Of a stretch of DNA of 64,000 nt, positions 32,872 to 42,317 are shown one piece after another. Each line of letters opens with the position of its first letter. Position 1 is the stretch's first letter. A program made the translations under genes and the position numbers. The stretch spans positions 1 through 64,000 of the forward strand of contig NZ_JACJPL010000016.1 of NCBI RefSeq assembly GCF_014696065.1, given 5' to 3'. Below the pieces are notes generated by a model that was not told the DNA's origin, made no database searches, and saw only the letters and a program-made list of their open reading frames with translations. Source of the stretch: Leptolyngbya sp. FACHB-261 (lineage in GTDB: Bacteria > Cyanobacteriota > Cyanobacteriia > FACHB-261).

Positions 32872-33720
32872 CGTAATAATCTTGTAAGCTTTATGTGGTA
32901 AGGGTTTAGCTAGATTTTTTAAGTAATTTCGGGCTATTACACGAGACACATAGCTCCGTTTGCAAATTGAGGTATGCACGCCTAGGGTGCGTTCCTGAAG
33001 CTCGAACCAGTGAGCCACTTCAGCTTTGGTCTACCTAACCCTAGCTGTCACCCGATCCTAGAAGCTGCGTAATAATGTTCTATCCCAGAGATGCCAAGGG
33101 CTGAGCAGGCTTTCGGAAGGTAATTCTAAGTATTACACCAGAGCCTAAGTCTTAATTGCAGGCTGCTCCTGGGCTTGACCTTCCTAGGAGTTCTAGGATC
33201 AAGTGACAACCATTGGATTGAATTTGAGGTGTCACTCGATCCTAGAAAATTCGTAATAGTGCTGTAACCAAGGCACAGCAAGGGTTTGATAGGAATTCCT
33301 AGACCAATCTTAGGCTATTACGTTTGAGCCCTGGCCTCCATCTTGCTGCAGCTAGACCGGAGCAGACAGCATTCCCAAACTAGGTGGTGAACTAGCTAAG
33401 TGCGAGCTGTCACCAGATCCTAGAGGCTGCGTAATAATCTTGTAAACCAGCAACTGCAAGGGTTTGTTAAGTTTACCCAGGGTAGTTCAAGGCTATTACG
33501 CTGGTAACCCATTCTGCGCTGAATGCTAATTTGAGCCTATCAAGGTCATTGGGGCAGCTTTCCCCTCAACCCTACAGCAACTCCAAACTCGTCAAGTTGC
33601 AGTTGGGGTACTGAATCTGACCTGTCACTGGATTCTAGAGGCTGTGTAATAACCTTAAAAACTGGAAGTAGCAGAGGTTCAACAGAATTTTTTGAGGGAA
33701 ATTTAAACTATTACGTTGGA
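32807..33720. other. Probable plasmid replication origin: five iteron/dyad units
   Basis: The iteron core GTCAC-CGATCCTAGA recurs with small changes at 32851, 33047, 33231, 33409 and 33624 (178-215 bp apart) and once inverted at 33192-33207. After each iteron comes GTAATA (32872, 33069, 33251, 33430, 33646) and about 60 bp later TATTAC (32935, 33128, 33314, 33492, 33710), with AAGGGTTT-like sequence between. No large frame exists here. It lies between the rep operon and the 659-aa gene, both on the minus strand. Confidence 0.75.
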
Positions 33721-33750
33721 ATTCAGGTCTGGAGACAGTGTTGATGCAAG

Positions 33751-35730
33751 CTACTTCTTCAAGTTTGATAATTCTGGAAGAAATTCCAGCAAGACCTGCT
33801 CCGTCAAGACCTGTGGCAACACTTTCTTAAGTTTAGTAGCTGTTTGAGGGCTGATACGTTTCCCCCCTTGGAGTTGAGAGACTAGGGGTTGAGATACACC
33901 CAGCTTAGTAGCGATTAGGCTTTGTTTGTCCCAATTCATAGCCTTACAAGCTTTCAGGACGTTTTCCCACTCTAAATTTGGTGGAGCCTCTTTGCGTTTC
34001 CATGTCTTGGTCTTGGTTTTGGTTTCTGTCTTAGCCGCAATCAAGGCGGGAATTCTACCTGGTGGTTTGATGGTGACTTTAGCCCCTAGCAACAGGTTGA
34101 TGGTTTTATGCTCACAGTCTTTGGGCTTTACACTCTCGCTATTGGGCCTCAGCCACTCGGGATAGGTTTCAATGTTGTATTCAACGGTCCACTCTAGGTT
34201 CTTCAGCTGGCCTAGAGCTCTGTCCCAACGTTGTTTCAATTTATGAGCCAAGCGATGATCTCTACAGGCTGATTCAATCTCAGTTGGAGCCAAGCACATT
34301 GCCAAAAGAGTCCTTACTTCGTACTCTCCATTCAGTCTAATGGCACTATCTGCGGTTAAATTGACTGCGATTAGAAAAGCTAGTTCTTGGTGGTAGGGGT
34401 CAATCTTTAACGTAGATTTGGCAAGCCAACCAAATTCATATAATGCTGTCTTAGCCTTTTGGCCATGTTTATTAAAGAAAAACTCGGCCCATTTTCCGAC
34501 TTGGACATTAACTTCTAGCTCAGAAGGGTTGTCAACATTACCAGTGACAAAATTTCTTTGCCCATATCGTTTGATATCAATGTGCCAAATCATTGAATTC
34601 ATATCGCAGCTTACCTTTCCTAGATCCCATTTGATTGTGGCATCTAGCTTCCTAAGCAATCTTAAGCAGTGGTCTATTCGATTCAATTTTGAAGCTGTGG
34701 ATAGATCTGTGCGATTGCTCCAACCCATCAATTTAATTAGACTCTCGTCTCCATGTACGGCGTACAATTTAAAAGAAATTTCCCAAGGGTTGGAACATTG
34801 CTGAAAGGCATAAGCTGAGAGTATCCAATGTAACTTGACAGCATCTTTACCAAACTGCTCAAACTGTTTTATAATTCCCCAAGCTGCTTTACCAGCGAAA
34901 AGCATATATTCCTGTTTTTCAGGATTTAAATCCTTAATGGATAAATCTATACTTCCTACGCTGTATTTGTCAGGAAAGTAGACAGCACTATCCTCTTGGC
35001 CGGGGTATTGTTCTATCCAGTTGTGGCACTGAATCAGTGAGCGTCCGGCAGTTCTCGATGGAGCTGCAGTGATAACTTGGGCCTCAGATTTACTGAGAAA
35101 TAGTGGTTGTGGCGATGCTCTAAGCTTTTCATTTTTCCGCGGCCTTAGAAATTCTTCAAGAAATTCTTCAAAGTCTTCTTCTAGCTTACAATTGAGCAAG
35201 TTCGATTTTTGTAATAGTTCACTGGCTGTATAAAAAGCACAGGCACTAGTTACATCAGCCTCTCTCCAGGTAATCTCTTCACCTTCCCTTAGGTCGTTGG
35301 AATCAGGTTGGATAGATAATATGCCTGGTAGAACACAGTCTGCAGGGACCTCATTTCCTGCATCCCATTCATCTAATCTCGTTAAAATCCATTCAGCTTT
35401 TTGTAGCCAAAATTCTTCTTCGTCGAAGAAATTTAGGAAGAGATCAGTTAACTTGGCCGATGGCATTTTTGAAAGTGCACCCAGTTTTTCTGCTTCCTGA
35501 TAAAATTGAAGCATATTTATCGTTTTCGATTTTCCTGACAGCTTCCTTGTACCCTGTTGAAAAATTCCTATCATTATATTGTTTAATACTAGCTCTATAA
35601 ATGTTCCTGTACGCCGTAGCGTTTCAGCGTACTTTCGTACCCGCATAGGATCTACCATAATTCTGCTTTCTACAAAGTTTGCAGGGCCTGCGCTATTGGG
35701 AGTTTCGGATGATGTCCGGGCTCGGGACAT
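33751..35730 (-). CDS. Unrecognised 659-aa plasmid protein with C-terminal helix-turn-helix
   Basis: Starts at the ATG 35730 with GGAG 8 bases upstream. Residues 1-560 show no family I know; helical segments such as FIELVLNNIMIGIFQQGTRK and FEQFGKDAVKLHWILSAYAF and a strand-rich core (SMIWHIDIKRYGQRNFVTGN) suggest an enzyme or DNA-binding scaffold. A repetitive linker TETKTKTKTWKRK precedes a Cro/XRE-type helix-turn-helix: LIATKLGVSQPLVSQLQGGK (about 610-635). It flanks the iteron region on the side opposite to rep. It may be an initiator, a copy-control regulator or a partition factor. Confidence 0.65.
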   Translation of the reverse strand: MSRARTSSETPNSAGPANFVESRIMVDPMRVRKYAETLRRTGTFIELVLNNIMIGIFQQGTRKLSGKSKTINMLQFYQEAEKLGALSKMPSAKLTDLFLNFFDEEEFWLQKAEWILTRLDEWDAGNEVPADCVLPGILSIQPDSNDLREGEEITWREADVTSACAFYTASELLQKSNLLNCKLEEDFEEFLEEFLRPRKNEKLRASPQPLFLSKSEAQVITAAPSRTAGRSLIQCHNWIEQYPGQEDSAVYFPDKYSVGSIDLSIKDLNPEKQEYMLFAGKAAWGIIKQFEQFGKDAVKLHWILSAYAFQQCSNPWEISFKLYAVHGDESLIKLMGWSNRTDLSTASKLNRIDHCLRLLRKLDATIKWDLGKVSCDMNSMIWHIDIKRYGQRNFVTGNVDNPSELEVNVQVGKWAEFFFNKHGQKAKTALYEFGWLAKSTLKIDPYHQELAFLIAVNLTADSAIRLNGEYEVRTLLAMCLAPTEIESACRDHRLAHKLKQRWDRALGQLKNLEWTVEYNIETYPEWLRPNSESVKPKDCEHKTINLLLGAKVTIKPPGRIPALIAAKTETKTKTKTWKRKEAPPNLEWENVLKACKAMNWDKQSLIATKLGVSQPLVSQLQGGKRISPQTATKLKKVLPQVLTEQVLLEFLPELSNLKK

Positions 35731-36358
35731 ATTTGATGCTCCAGCAATGCGTCAGTTGATTGAACGGTTCAGCCTGCTGATATTAGCGTAGCTTGCTTCT
35801 TAGTTTTAGCCTCAGATTTTACCAAGACTTCTGCTTCTCTTTGGAAGCACCGGTAATAGGAAGACCTATATCTCAGTAGTACAGGACGATAATAAGTCAT
35901 TCATGAATGCTTTTTCCAATCCTATGACAAACCTAAAGCCGGTTGCAAGCCTTCAAATTGAATTGTATTAGTGAGAATTAAGAGTGACAGGATGAGCTAA
36001 TCGAGGAGAAAAAGAATGATGTAGCCTCTGAGCCTCGGTGAATATGACCTTGCACAAAGTGATGAGGAGCCATTGCCTCCTTCCGATTGGGCACCAGCGC
36101 TTTTGGCCAATTTGTCTAGCGATGTAGAACCTCCGAGGAGACGATGCCAGCTCGATGCTAGAAGCTCCACCAATCGCCTTGCTGTTAGGTTTGGGGGTGT
36201 CTTCCTGTTGAACTTTGGCACTCATTGGACACAATCTAGATTGACAGGCCCAAGCCTGTCAGAATTTTGTGTGGACGGCAATAGTTCAGCTCTCCCCACT
36301 GCTTGCTTAGCAAGGTCTGCTTGTTCCTCCTATGGCAATGGCTCATTCATGACCTAAA
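35731..36358. other. Stretch without a recognised gene
   Basis: About 630 bp. Short overlapping frames on the minus strand (e.g. PPNLTARRLVELLASSWHRL near 36150) look like decayed coding sequence, but no family could be named. Confidence 0.35.
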
Positions 36359-37186
36359 ATGCCCGCTCTGCCGCCGCTGTCCTCGCTCGCTTGCCATAAC
36401 GCTGGAAGGTTGCCCTCGAACGTGCTGAGTCAAAGCCATCGCATGCTCCGATTCCATCCCCTCGCTGCCCTTGGCTGTTTGGCCCCTGGGTCAGAGACAA
36501 AAGGCTCTGCGGCTGCTAAGAACCCTCCCTGCTGCGCTGCGACTCCAGGTACCGGCTCAACTGCTCTCGCCCCTCTTGCATCAGGGGAACTGTCCCGGTG
36601 CTGTCGTCCTTGGCTTTGCGGATGTGCACCCGCACCCCGTCGAAATCCCCCACGTTCAAGTCACAGACCTCACTGGCTCTTAGCCCATGAGCGAGACCAG
36701 CGAAGATGGCTTGGTCCCTGAATTGATTTGTCTTCTTCGTCTTCAGGGCTTGCTGGAGCGTTTGCACTTTGGCGGGCAGGAGGTCGCGGGCTTCCGGCTC
36801 TGGAACTTTTTCCATCGCCACAGCAGGAGCAGGATTGAACTCAAGCGCGTGAGGATAAGCTTTATCGAGCCAGCTGAAGAAGCTTTTGACCGCAGCTAGG
36901 GCTCGGTTGACGGAGGTTGGGGCTAGACCTTGAGCCTTGAGATGCTCCTTGAACTGGACCAGTTGACGAGGGGTGATGTCCTTCCAGGAACGGTCCGTCC
37001 AATCCAGAAAGCGCTGCAGTTCCCGCTGGTAAGCTTTGCGAGAATTTGGGGCGAGCGAGCAGAGAAGAACTCCTCCACTCGCAGACAGTGCAGATCTGAG
37101 GGATAGTTTTGCTCAACACCCTCTGAAGTCGAAGGAGTGCCCCCATCGAGAGTAATCAGGTGGATGGGAGGCAAGGCTTTAGTCAC
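36359..37186 (-). pseudogene. Tyrosine recombinase (XerC/D-like), copy 1, frameshifted and deleted
   Basis: GTG start at 37186. Core-binding domain: SDLHCLRVEEFFSARS, a one-base frameshift near 37065, then APNSRKAYQRELQRFLDWTD and TSVNRALAAVKSFFSWLDKA. Catalytic domain: DQAIFAGLAHGLRASEVCDL (box I Arg) and VHIRKAKDDSTGTVPLMQEG. After ESQRSREGS the part with box II (HxLRH) is deleted, and the frame ends as GMESEHAMALTQ... remnants near 36400. Not functional. A second copy lies at 42758-43250. Confidence 0.8.
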
Positions 37187-37220
37187 AGGAAGTTACTAAT
37201 CGGGTTCAGAGCTAGTGAAT

Positions 37221-37577
37221 CTAAACAGAGGGTGGTGTTTCAGGAGACGAGGGCAGATGACTTCCTAGCAAGCGCTCAACGATACTGACCAACCGGTCTG
37301 TAGTCTGAGCCTGCTGCTGAGCTGTGTCTGCTACTCGTTCAATCTGCCCTTCAATCCGCACCATGCGCTGGTCCAAAGCTGTATAGCGAGCTTCCACTTG
37401 CTCCCGGTACTCTCCTACTTCAAGTCGGGTCATCGTCAGATGCTCTTCCTGCCGTCCCAATAAGTCCACAGCAACTTCTAGAGTGCGATTGAGGCGGTTG
37501 AGTGCCTGAAGCAGGTTTTCTGGTTCACTGCTTTGGTCGAAGCCATTGCCAGTCATCGTCGCTATTCTGTCCTTCAC
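37221..37577 (-). CDS. Coiled-coil hypothetical protein
   Basis: 118 aa, no signal. ENLLQALNRLNRTLEVAVDL, LTMTRLEVGEYREQVEARYT and MVRIEGQIERVADTAQQQAQ show heptad spacing over most of the length. Such small coiled-coil proteins are common beside cyanobacterial plasmid recombinases. It is 35 bp upstream of the recombinase relic on the same strand. Start could be the second Met (37550). Similar in style, not sequence, to the coiled-coil gene at 42318. Confidence 0.55.
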   Translation of the reverse strand: MKDRIATMTGNGFDQSSEPENLLQALNRLNRTLEVAVDLLGRQEEHLTMTRLEVGEYREQVEARYTALDQRMVRIEGQIERVADTAQQQAQTTDRLVSIVERLLGSHLPSSPETPPSV

Positions 37578-37687
37578 GAATTCTGCATCTGTCTATTCTG
37601 CTAGTGCCCACATACCTAGACTGAGACCCGGAGCGCCACTGGTTATGAAGGGCGATCGCAAGGCTAGTAGAGTCAGTGCTCCTTAGC

Positions 37688-39329
37688 ACCTAGCTTATGG
37701 CATTGTCGAACGCATCAATGCCGTCATTCAGAACTATGACATTGTCCTGGCATCAGCATTGATGTGCGAGGTCATTCTCAAGCCGTCTTCGGCATCTTTC
37801 AGGGCGCTACTCCTGATGCAGAATCACGTCAGGCATTAGCACGAGTGCGAGAACCCGTCCCCCGCTTTGTCTGGGCAGCCCCTTTTGGTCCTGGCAAAAT
37901 CGGTAATGGCAGCTGCCATTATCAAGATGTTGCTATCTCCACAGCCAAAGGCATCAAGTACAACATTGCTCTGCTGAAGGAAGTGGACTTTGACCTGGAT
38001 GCTCAGAGCGATCCCATTACCCTGCGCACCTGGGCGAGGATGGCAGCCCGGGTCAACACCTCCATGTGGAACTATCGGGAGGAACTGCGCCGGGGCTTAG
38101 AAACCGAAGGGCATCAAGTGGCGATCGTCACAGCTGACTTGACCCAAATCCTCACCTCAGATTTCCTAGCTTTGTGTACAGAACTCTCAGACCTGTTGGG
38201 TAAGGAAGTGATTACCCAGGCGCTATTGCAAGACTTGAAGCAGGGGATACTGCAATTTCCAGGCTACGAGTATTTGGGCCGGCAACATGACCCAATCATA
38301 TGTGAACAGGTCAAGACCCATATTGTGGCAGTCCGCGATCAAAACAAACAGCAGGAGGCGATTGCCGTTGCTAGTGCCCCAGATATCACTGCGACTGAAT
38401 ATGAAACCCTGAAAGACCAGCGAGCCAAGACGTTAGAGGAGCGGCATGTCGAGCGCAAGCATGAACTGCAACGCCGCTACCCAACTGCTATCACTCCAGA
38501 ACTGAAACTTAAAGACGATGAGGGCTGGTATCCAAAGCTGCGCTTGCACTACTACCTGACGCACGACCCAGCGTTTGTCAGGTTCCGTGACCGCAAGGAA
38601 TGGCAGGGTCATATCGATCGCGGCACAGGCAAAGTGGCGCTACAAGATGTGCGGCTACTGACAGCACAGGTGGAAGCGTTACGAGGCCTGAGCCTCCTAT
38701 CCTTGCTGGATCCCACTCGTGAGGTAAGAGCAATAGACCCTGATGTGCAGCAGTTGGCTCGCTACTGCATGCAGTTCAGCAGGGATATTAAAACTCTCTT
38801 CGGGTTAACGATCACTGAGAAGATGAAACCGATCGAGGTCGTCCAAGCGCTGCTGAGCAGACTGGGGATTAAGTTAGCTTGTATCGGTCGAGATGTAGCA
38901 GATGACGGACGACGAGGGGGATTACGCGTCTACCAGTACCAGCCCCCAAGCGATGGTAGGGCAGCCATCTTCGCGCAGTGGCAGCAACAGGATGACCTTG
39001 CGCTCCAGGGGGAGCGAGCTGCCCAGACCGCTCTCTGCCCTGCACTAATTCCAACAGCTTCTGATCCACCCCCTGATATGTATGAAGTAAATCACTCAAC
39101 CAGTGGATTACGGCAAGCTGAAGCAACTTCTCAAACAGAACAGCGTAAGCTTCTCCCCTCAGTAAAGCTGGTGGTAGACCGGTTAGCCCAACCAGTCAAG
39201 CAAGCCTGTCACTCGGGAGTAATGCAAGTTAGTAATGCCTCTGCTCATCTAAAGCAATTGAGCGATCGTCCAGAACCTATCACCAACTTAGATGTAGTTC
39301 TCCCTCACCAGTTGGGCAATAGTTCTTAG
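37688..39329 (+). pseudogene. CyRepA1-type plasmid replication protein, C-terminal remnant
   Basis: The remnant opens AYGIVERINAVIQNYDIVL, shifts frame near 37750, and then reads GISIDVRGHSQAVFGIFQGA and QALARVREPVPRFVW (helicase motif VI region). Then come KIGNGSCHYQDVAIST and PITLRTWARMAARVNTSMWN, the signature of the large cyanobacterial CyRepA1/DUF3854 replication proteins. The rest runs intact for over 450 codons to 39327. The zinc-finger, primase and front helicase parts are gone. Orientation is opposite to the intact rep gene, so this is the scar of a second replicon. Confidence 0.75.
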
Positions 39330-39396
39330 GGAATATAGATCTCCTAAAGGGATCCTCGATTAGTTGCACCAGCTTCAGAGGGTATTTAGGGGCCAA

Positions 39397-39449
39397 GCAG
39401 TTAGGGAGTTAAATCGAGTCGATGTTGTCGCGTATGACTTCCTAACTGC
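39397..39449. terminator. Inverted repeat between convergent genes
   Basis: GCAGTTAGGGAGT (39397-39409) and ACTTCCTAACTGC (39437-39449) pair at 12 of 13 positions around a 27-base loop, between the end of the plus-strand Rep remnant and the end of the minus-strand TIR gene. It may act as a bidirectional terminator; there is no clear T-tract. Confidence 0.35.
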
Positions 39450-39497
39450 CCAACCATTGCCTTTTGTAAAACACATCAGCTGTAAGTTCTGAGCTGG

Positions 39498-42011
39498 CTA
39501 CTGGTTGCGTAGACTCTCCAGTTCCTGCTTGGTAAAAGGGTTCTTACCTGCCTCTAGGGCAGCGATCCAGCGCTGTCGTCGTGCCTTTCGTTCTTGATTG
39601 TCAGTCCAGGCAATAAATGCCTGGAAGTCTTCAATTGCTCCCTGAGTATTGCCAGTTAGTGCTCTGGCTAGGCCACGGCTGTTCCGAATCTCGCCATCCT
39701 TAGGGTCAGGAGCCACTGCTTTTTCGCAAGCGTCTAAGACTTCAGCCGCATGTCCAGACAAGCTGCCAAACCAACAAAGGCTGTCCCAATCCTGGGCAGA
39801 GATTTTGAGTGTGGGGTCTAGTTTCCGTGCCTCTGTGTAGGCTGCTAGAGCCTCTTCGATACTTCCACCTTCAACAAGTTTTTTTCCCTTCTCAAGTATG
39901 GCTGGGGCTGCCAATTGTCGTGCTTCTGCTTCTAGATTAAAAGTCAAGCTGGGATCCCACGTCATAGCTCTCCGGAGGGTACCAACTGCGCCCTTGACAT
40001 CGCCTGCTTTTGCTTGTGTTTCAGCTTCCTTCACCAGAAATGGTGCGGCCTCCAGCAGATTAGCCTGTGTTTGACAAACTCTTAGTGTTGCCAACTCTTG
40101 AGGATTGGAAATCAAGTAACCCTCAAGCCATTGGCAGCCCCGCGCTAGCAGCTTATCCAAATTGTCAAAAGGCCACACACGTGCAGTGCCATCAGCAGAA
40201 GCGGTGAGAATAGTCTGTCCATCGGGACTGAAGCTGGCACTCCAGACAGTGTCCTGATGCCCCTTAAGCTCAGCGAGCTGCTTGCCGGAGCGGTCCCAGA
40301 GGCGGGCCGTGTTATCCCCAGAAGCGGTGAGAATGGTCTGTCCATCGGGACTGAAGCTGGCACTAGTGACAGTGCCCTGATGCCCCTTGAGCTCAGCGAG
40401 CTGCTTGCCCGAGCGGTCCCAGAGGCGGGCAGTACCATCATCAGAAGCGGTGAGAATAGTCTGTCCATCGGGACTGAAGCTGGCACTAGTGACAGCGCTC
40501 TGATGCCCCTTAAGCTCAGCGAGCTGCTCGCCGGAGCGGTCCCAGAGGCGGGCCGTGTTGTCATAAGAAGCGGTGAGAATGGTCTGTCCATCGGGACTGA
40601 AGCTGGCACTAGTGACAGCGCTCTGATGCCCCTTGAGCTCAGCGAGCTGCTTGCCGGAGCGGTCCCAGAGGCGGGCCGTGTTGTCATAAGAAGCGGTGAG
40701 AATGGTCTGTCCATCGGAACTGAAGCTGGCACTCCAGACAGCGTCCTGATGCCCCTTGAGCTCAGCGAGCTGCTTGCCGGAGCGGTCCCAGAGGTGGGCC
40801 GTCTTGTCACGAGAAGCGGTGAGAATGGTCTGTCCATCGGGACTGAAGCTGGCACTGGTGACCCAGCCCTGATGCCCCTTAAGCTCAGCGAGCTGTTTAC
40901 CGGAGCGGTCCCAGAGGCGGGCCGTGTTGTCAGCAGAAGCAGTGAGAATGGTCTGTCCATCGGGACTGAAGCTGGCACTGTAGACAGGGCCCTGATGCCC
41001 CTTGAGTTGGTGTTCCTGAATGTCATTAAGGATGGTCTGCAGCGCCAATAGCGGAGTGGCTGTTGAATATTGTTCAAGTGACCTATTCTTGCCCAGCTCT
41101 TTCAGGGCTTGCCCAGCTCTCATCGCTGCTAGCAAGGCTTCCGACTGCTGAAACTGGAATTGCTGAAGTGCAGCTACGCCCTCCCGTTCTAGCCTTGTAA
41201 CTATTCGAGCTTCTTCCAGAGTGCGAAATGCCCAAACGGTCATCACCCCAACTACTGCGGCTATTGTGAGCGTCACCCCCAGCACTACTGATCCGAAGCG
41301 AATCATCCGCCCTGATTTCTGCGCAGTCTTCGCCAAGCGCTGATTGGCGTCCTCAGCCTCTCGGCTTTTGCTGATGTAGTTCTGCTGCTGCTCTGTGGGC
41401 TGGGGCTCCTTCTGGCTTGCCTGATTTAGCCACTGCTCCGCCTCTGCTAAGTCACTTCCCCGCAGCAAAAAGCTGTCATTGCGTCCCTTGCCGTCCCACT
41501 CCAGCGCCCGCACCAACAAGCGAGTATGCGCCCGCACATGAACTAAGTCAGTATCAATAGCTTGAATCAGTGCTTGGAAGGCACGGTCAAAGTCATCCTG
41601 CTCCTGGAAATACAGCCAGTTGTGCTTGGATAGCTCAGGATGGAGCTGCTGCGGATCAAACCCCTCCCTCCGCACAATCGGTACTAAGCGCTTATTGTGT
41701 CTAACCGAGTGATCGATCTCCCAGGTGCAAATTTCTGAGGCTACCGAGTCCGGGCTAATAACAAACACAAAGGTATTAGCCGCTTCAATTCCCGCCTCAA
41801 TCGCCTTCCGCCAGTCTGCTGTAAGTGGGATACTGTCCCAGTCCACCCAGGTATCTCGCTCACAGTTCCTTAGCGCTGCATGGAGCTTCTCCACAAACGC
41901 TTTATCCCGGCGCGAATAAGAGATAAAAACGTCAGTCCCAACACTTCGGGCTTGAGCGTCTAAGGTCGTCACAAAATGCTCCCAGTCCAGAAAAATCTCC
42001 AGGCTTGGCAC
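39498..42011 (-). CDS. TIR-transmembrane-WD40-TPR protein
   Basis: 837 aa. TIR domain at about 25-150: DVFISYSRRDKAFVEKLHAA, VDWDSIPLTADWRKAIEAGI, and FVFVISPDSVASEICTWEID, where Glu98 in CTWE occupies the NADase-type catalytic position. A transmembrane helix follows (FGSVVLGVTLTIAAVVGVMT, 236-261), then seven WD40 repeats of 41 residues (about 336-616) forming one propeller. The C-terminus has TPR-like helices (EEALAAYTEARKLDPTLKIS, AIEDFQAFIAW). Such proteins are thought to sense a ligand through the propeller and signal or kill through TIR. The WD repeats are almost identical to each other, a sign of recent expansion or homogenisation. Confidence 0.85.
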   Translation of the reverse strand: MPSLEIFLDWEHFVTTLDAQARSVGTDVFISYSRRDKAFVEKLHAALRNCERDTWVDWDSIPLTADWRKAIEAGIEAANTFVFVISPDSVASEICTWEIDHSVRHNKRLVPIVRREGFDPQQLHPELSKHNWLYFQEQDDFDRAFQALIQAIDTDLVHVRAHTRLLVRALEWDGKGRNDSFLLRGSDLAEAEQWLNQASQKEPQPTEQQQNYISKSREAEDANQRLAKTAQKSGRMIRFGSVVLGVTLTIAAVVGVMTVWAFRTLEEARIVTRLEREGVAALQQFQFQQSEALLAAMRAGQALKELGKNRSLEQYSTATPLLALQTILNDIQEHQLKGHQGPVYSASFSPDGQTILTASADNTARLWDRSGKQLAELKGHQGWVTSASFSPDGQTILTASRDKTAHLWDRSGKQLAELKGHQDAVWSASFSSDGQTILTASYDNTARLWDRSGKQLAELKGHQSAVTSASFSPDGQTILTASYDNTARLWDRSGEQLAELKGHQSAVTSASFSPDGQTILTASDDGTARLWDRSGKQLAELKGHQGTVTSASFSPDGQTILTASGDNTARLWDRSGKQLAELKGHQDTVWSASFSPDGQTILTASADGTARVWPFDNLDKLLARGCQWLEGYLISNPQELATLRVCQTQANLLEAAPFLVKEAETQAKAGDVKGAVGTLRRAMTWDPSLTFNLEAEARQLAAPAILEKGKKLVEGGSIEEALAAYTEARKLDPTLKISAQDWDSLCWFGSLSGHAAEVLDACEKAVAPDPKDGEIRNSRGLARALTGNTQGAIEDFQAFIAWTDNQERKARRQRWIAALEAGKNPFTKQELESLRNQ
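40165..41006 (-). repeat. Seven tandem 123-bp repeats encoding WD40 blades
   Basis: Each unit encodes LKGHQ-x-x-V-x-SASFSPDGQTILTAS-x-D-x-TA-x-LWDRSGKQLAE. Variation clusters at the two residues after GHQ, the residue after V, and the residues around the D after TAS, the positions on the propeller top. Between copies the DNA is nearly unchanged (CCATCGGGACTGAAGCTGGC recurs). Confidence 0.9.
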
Positions 42012-42078
42012 CTTGCTATCACATCCGCTAAGGGAACGCTACTCTCCGAGCACTTCTGCAGATTCTATTCGTCTCAAG

Positions 42079-42294
42079 CTAGCGCCGGTCGCGTTCTAGG
42101 TCTGCAATCACCCGCTCAAACACCCACTGCTCTGTCTGCCCTAGATACTTGTGCTGCGCAGCCTGGAGCAAACGCTGTGCGGTACTGTGGCTACCCCCCA
42201 CCATTGCCAGCAGCAACTGCTGAGTTTGGAAATCAACAAAAGGCGTTCTAATCACCTCACGACGGGGGCTACTGGGAGCAGCGAGCGAATTTAC
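42079..42294 (-). CDS. Small conserved cyanobacterial-type ORF, start unclear
   Basis: The frame reads FVDFQTQQLLLAMVGGSHST, then AQRLLQAAQHKYLGQTEQWV and FERVIADLERDRR. Words like MVGG-x2-AQRL...PGQSEQW-hEKVI-x-DL are seen at the C-terminus of small cyanobacterial proteins. The only clear ATG (42204) would give 41 aa; an upstream non-ATG start or a truncated gene is possible. It lies between the TIR gene and the coiled-coil gene, same strand. Confidence 0.4.
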   Translation of the reverse strand, partial: VNSLAAPSSPRREVIRTPFVDFQTQQLLLAMVGGSHSTAQRLLQAAQHKYLGQTEQWVFERVIADLERDRR

Positions 42295-42317
42295 TGCCCA
42301 GTTCAGCTCTACTCTCC

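Noticed and set aside
32807-33720. CRISPR array at the regularly spaced GTCAC...CTAGA repeats
   Set aside because: Spacing of 178-215 bp, conserved inter-repeat motifs and three abutting 22-bp copies fit an iteron origin, not repeats with 30-40 bp spacers; no cas genes.
40145-41077. Overlapping 310-codon frame on the minus strand and 264-codon frame on the plus strand across the WD40 repeats
   Set aside because: Both mirror the 123-bp tandem repeat, which keeps any stop-free frame open; the WD40 frame is the real one.
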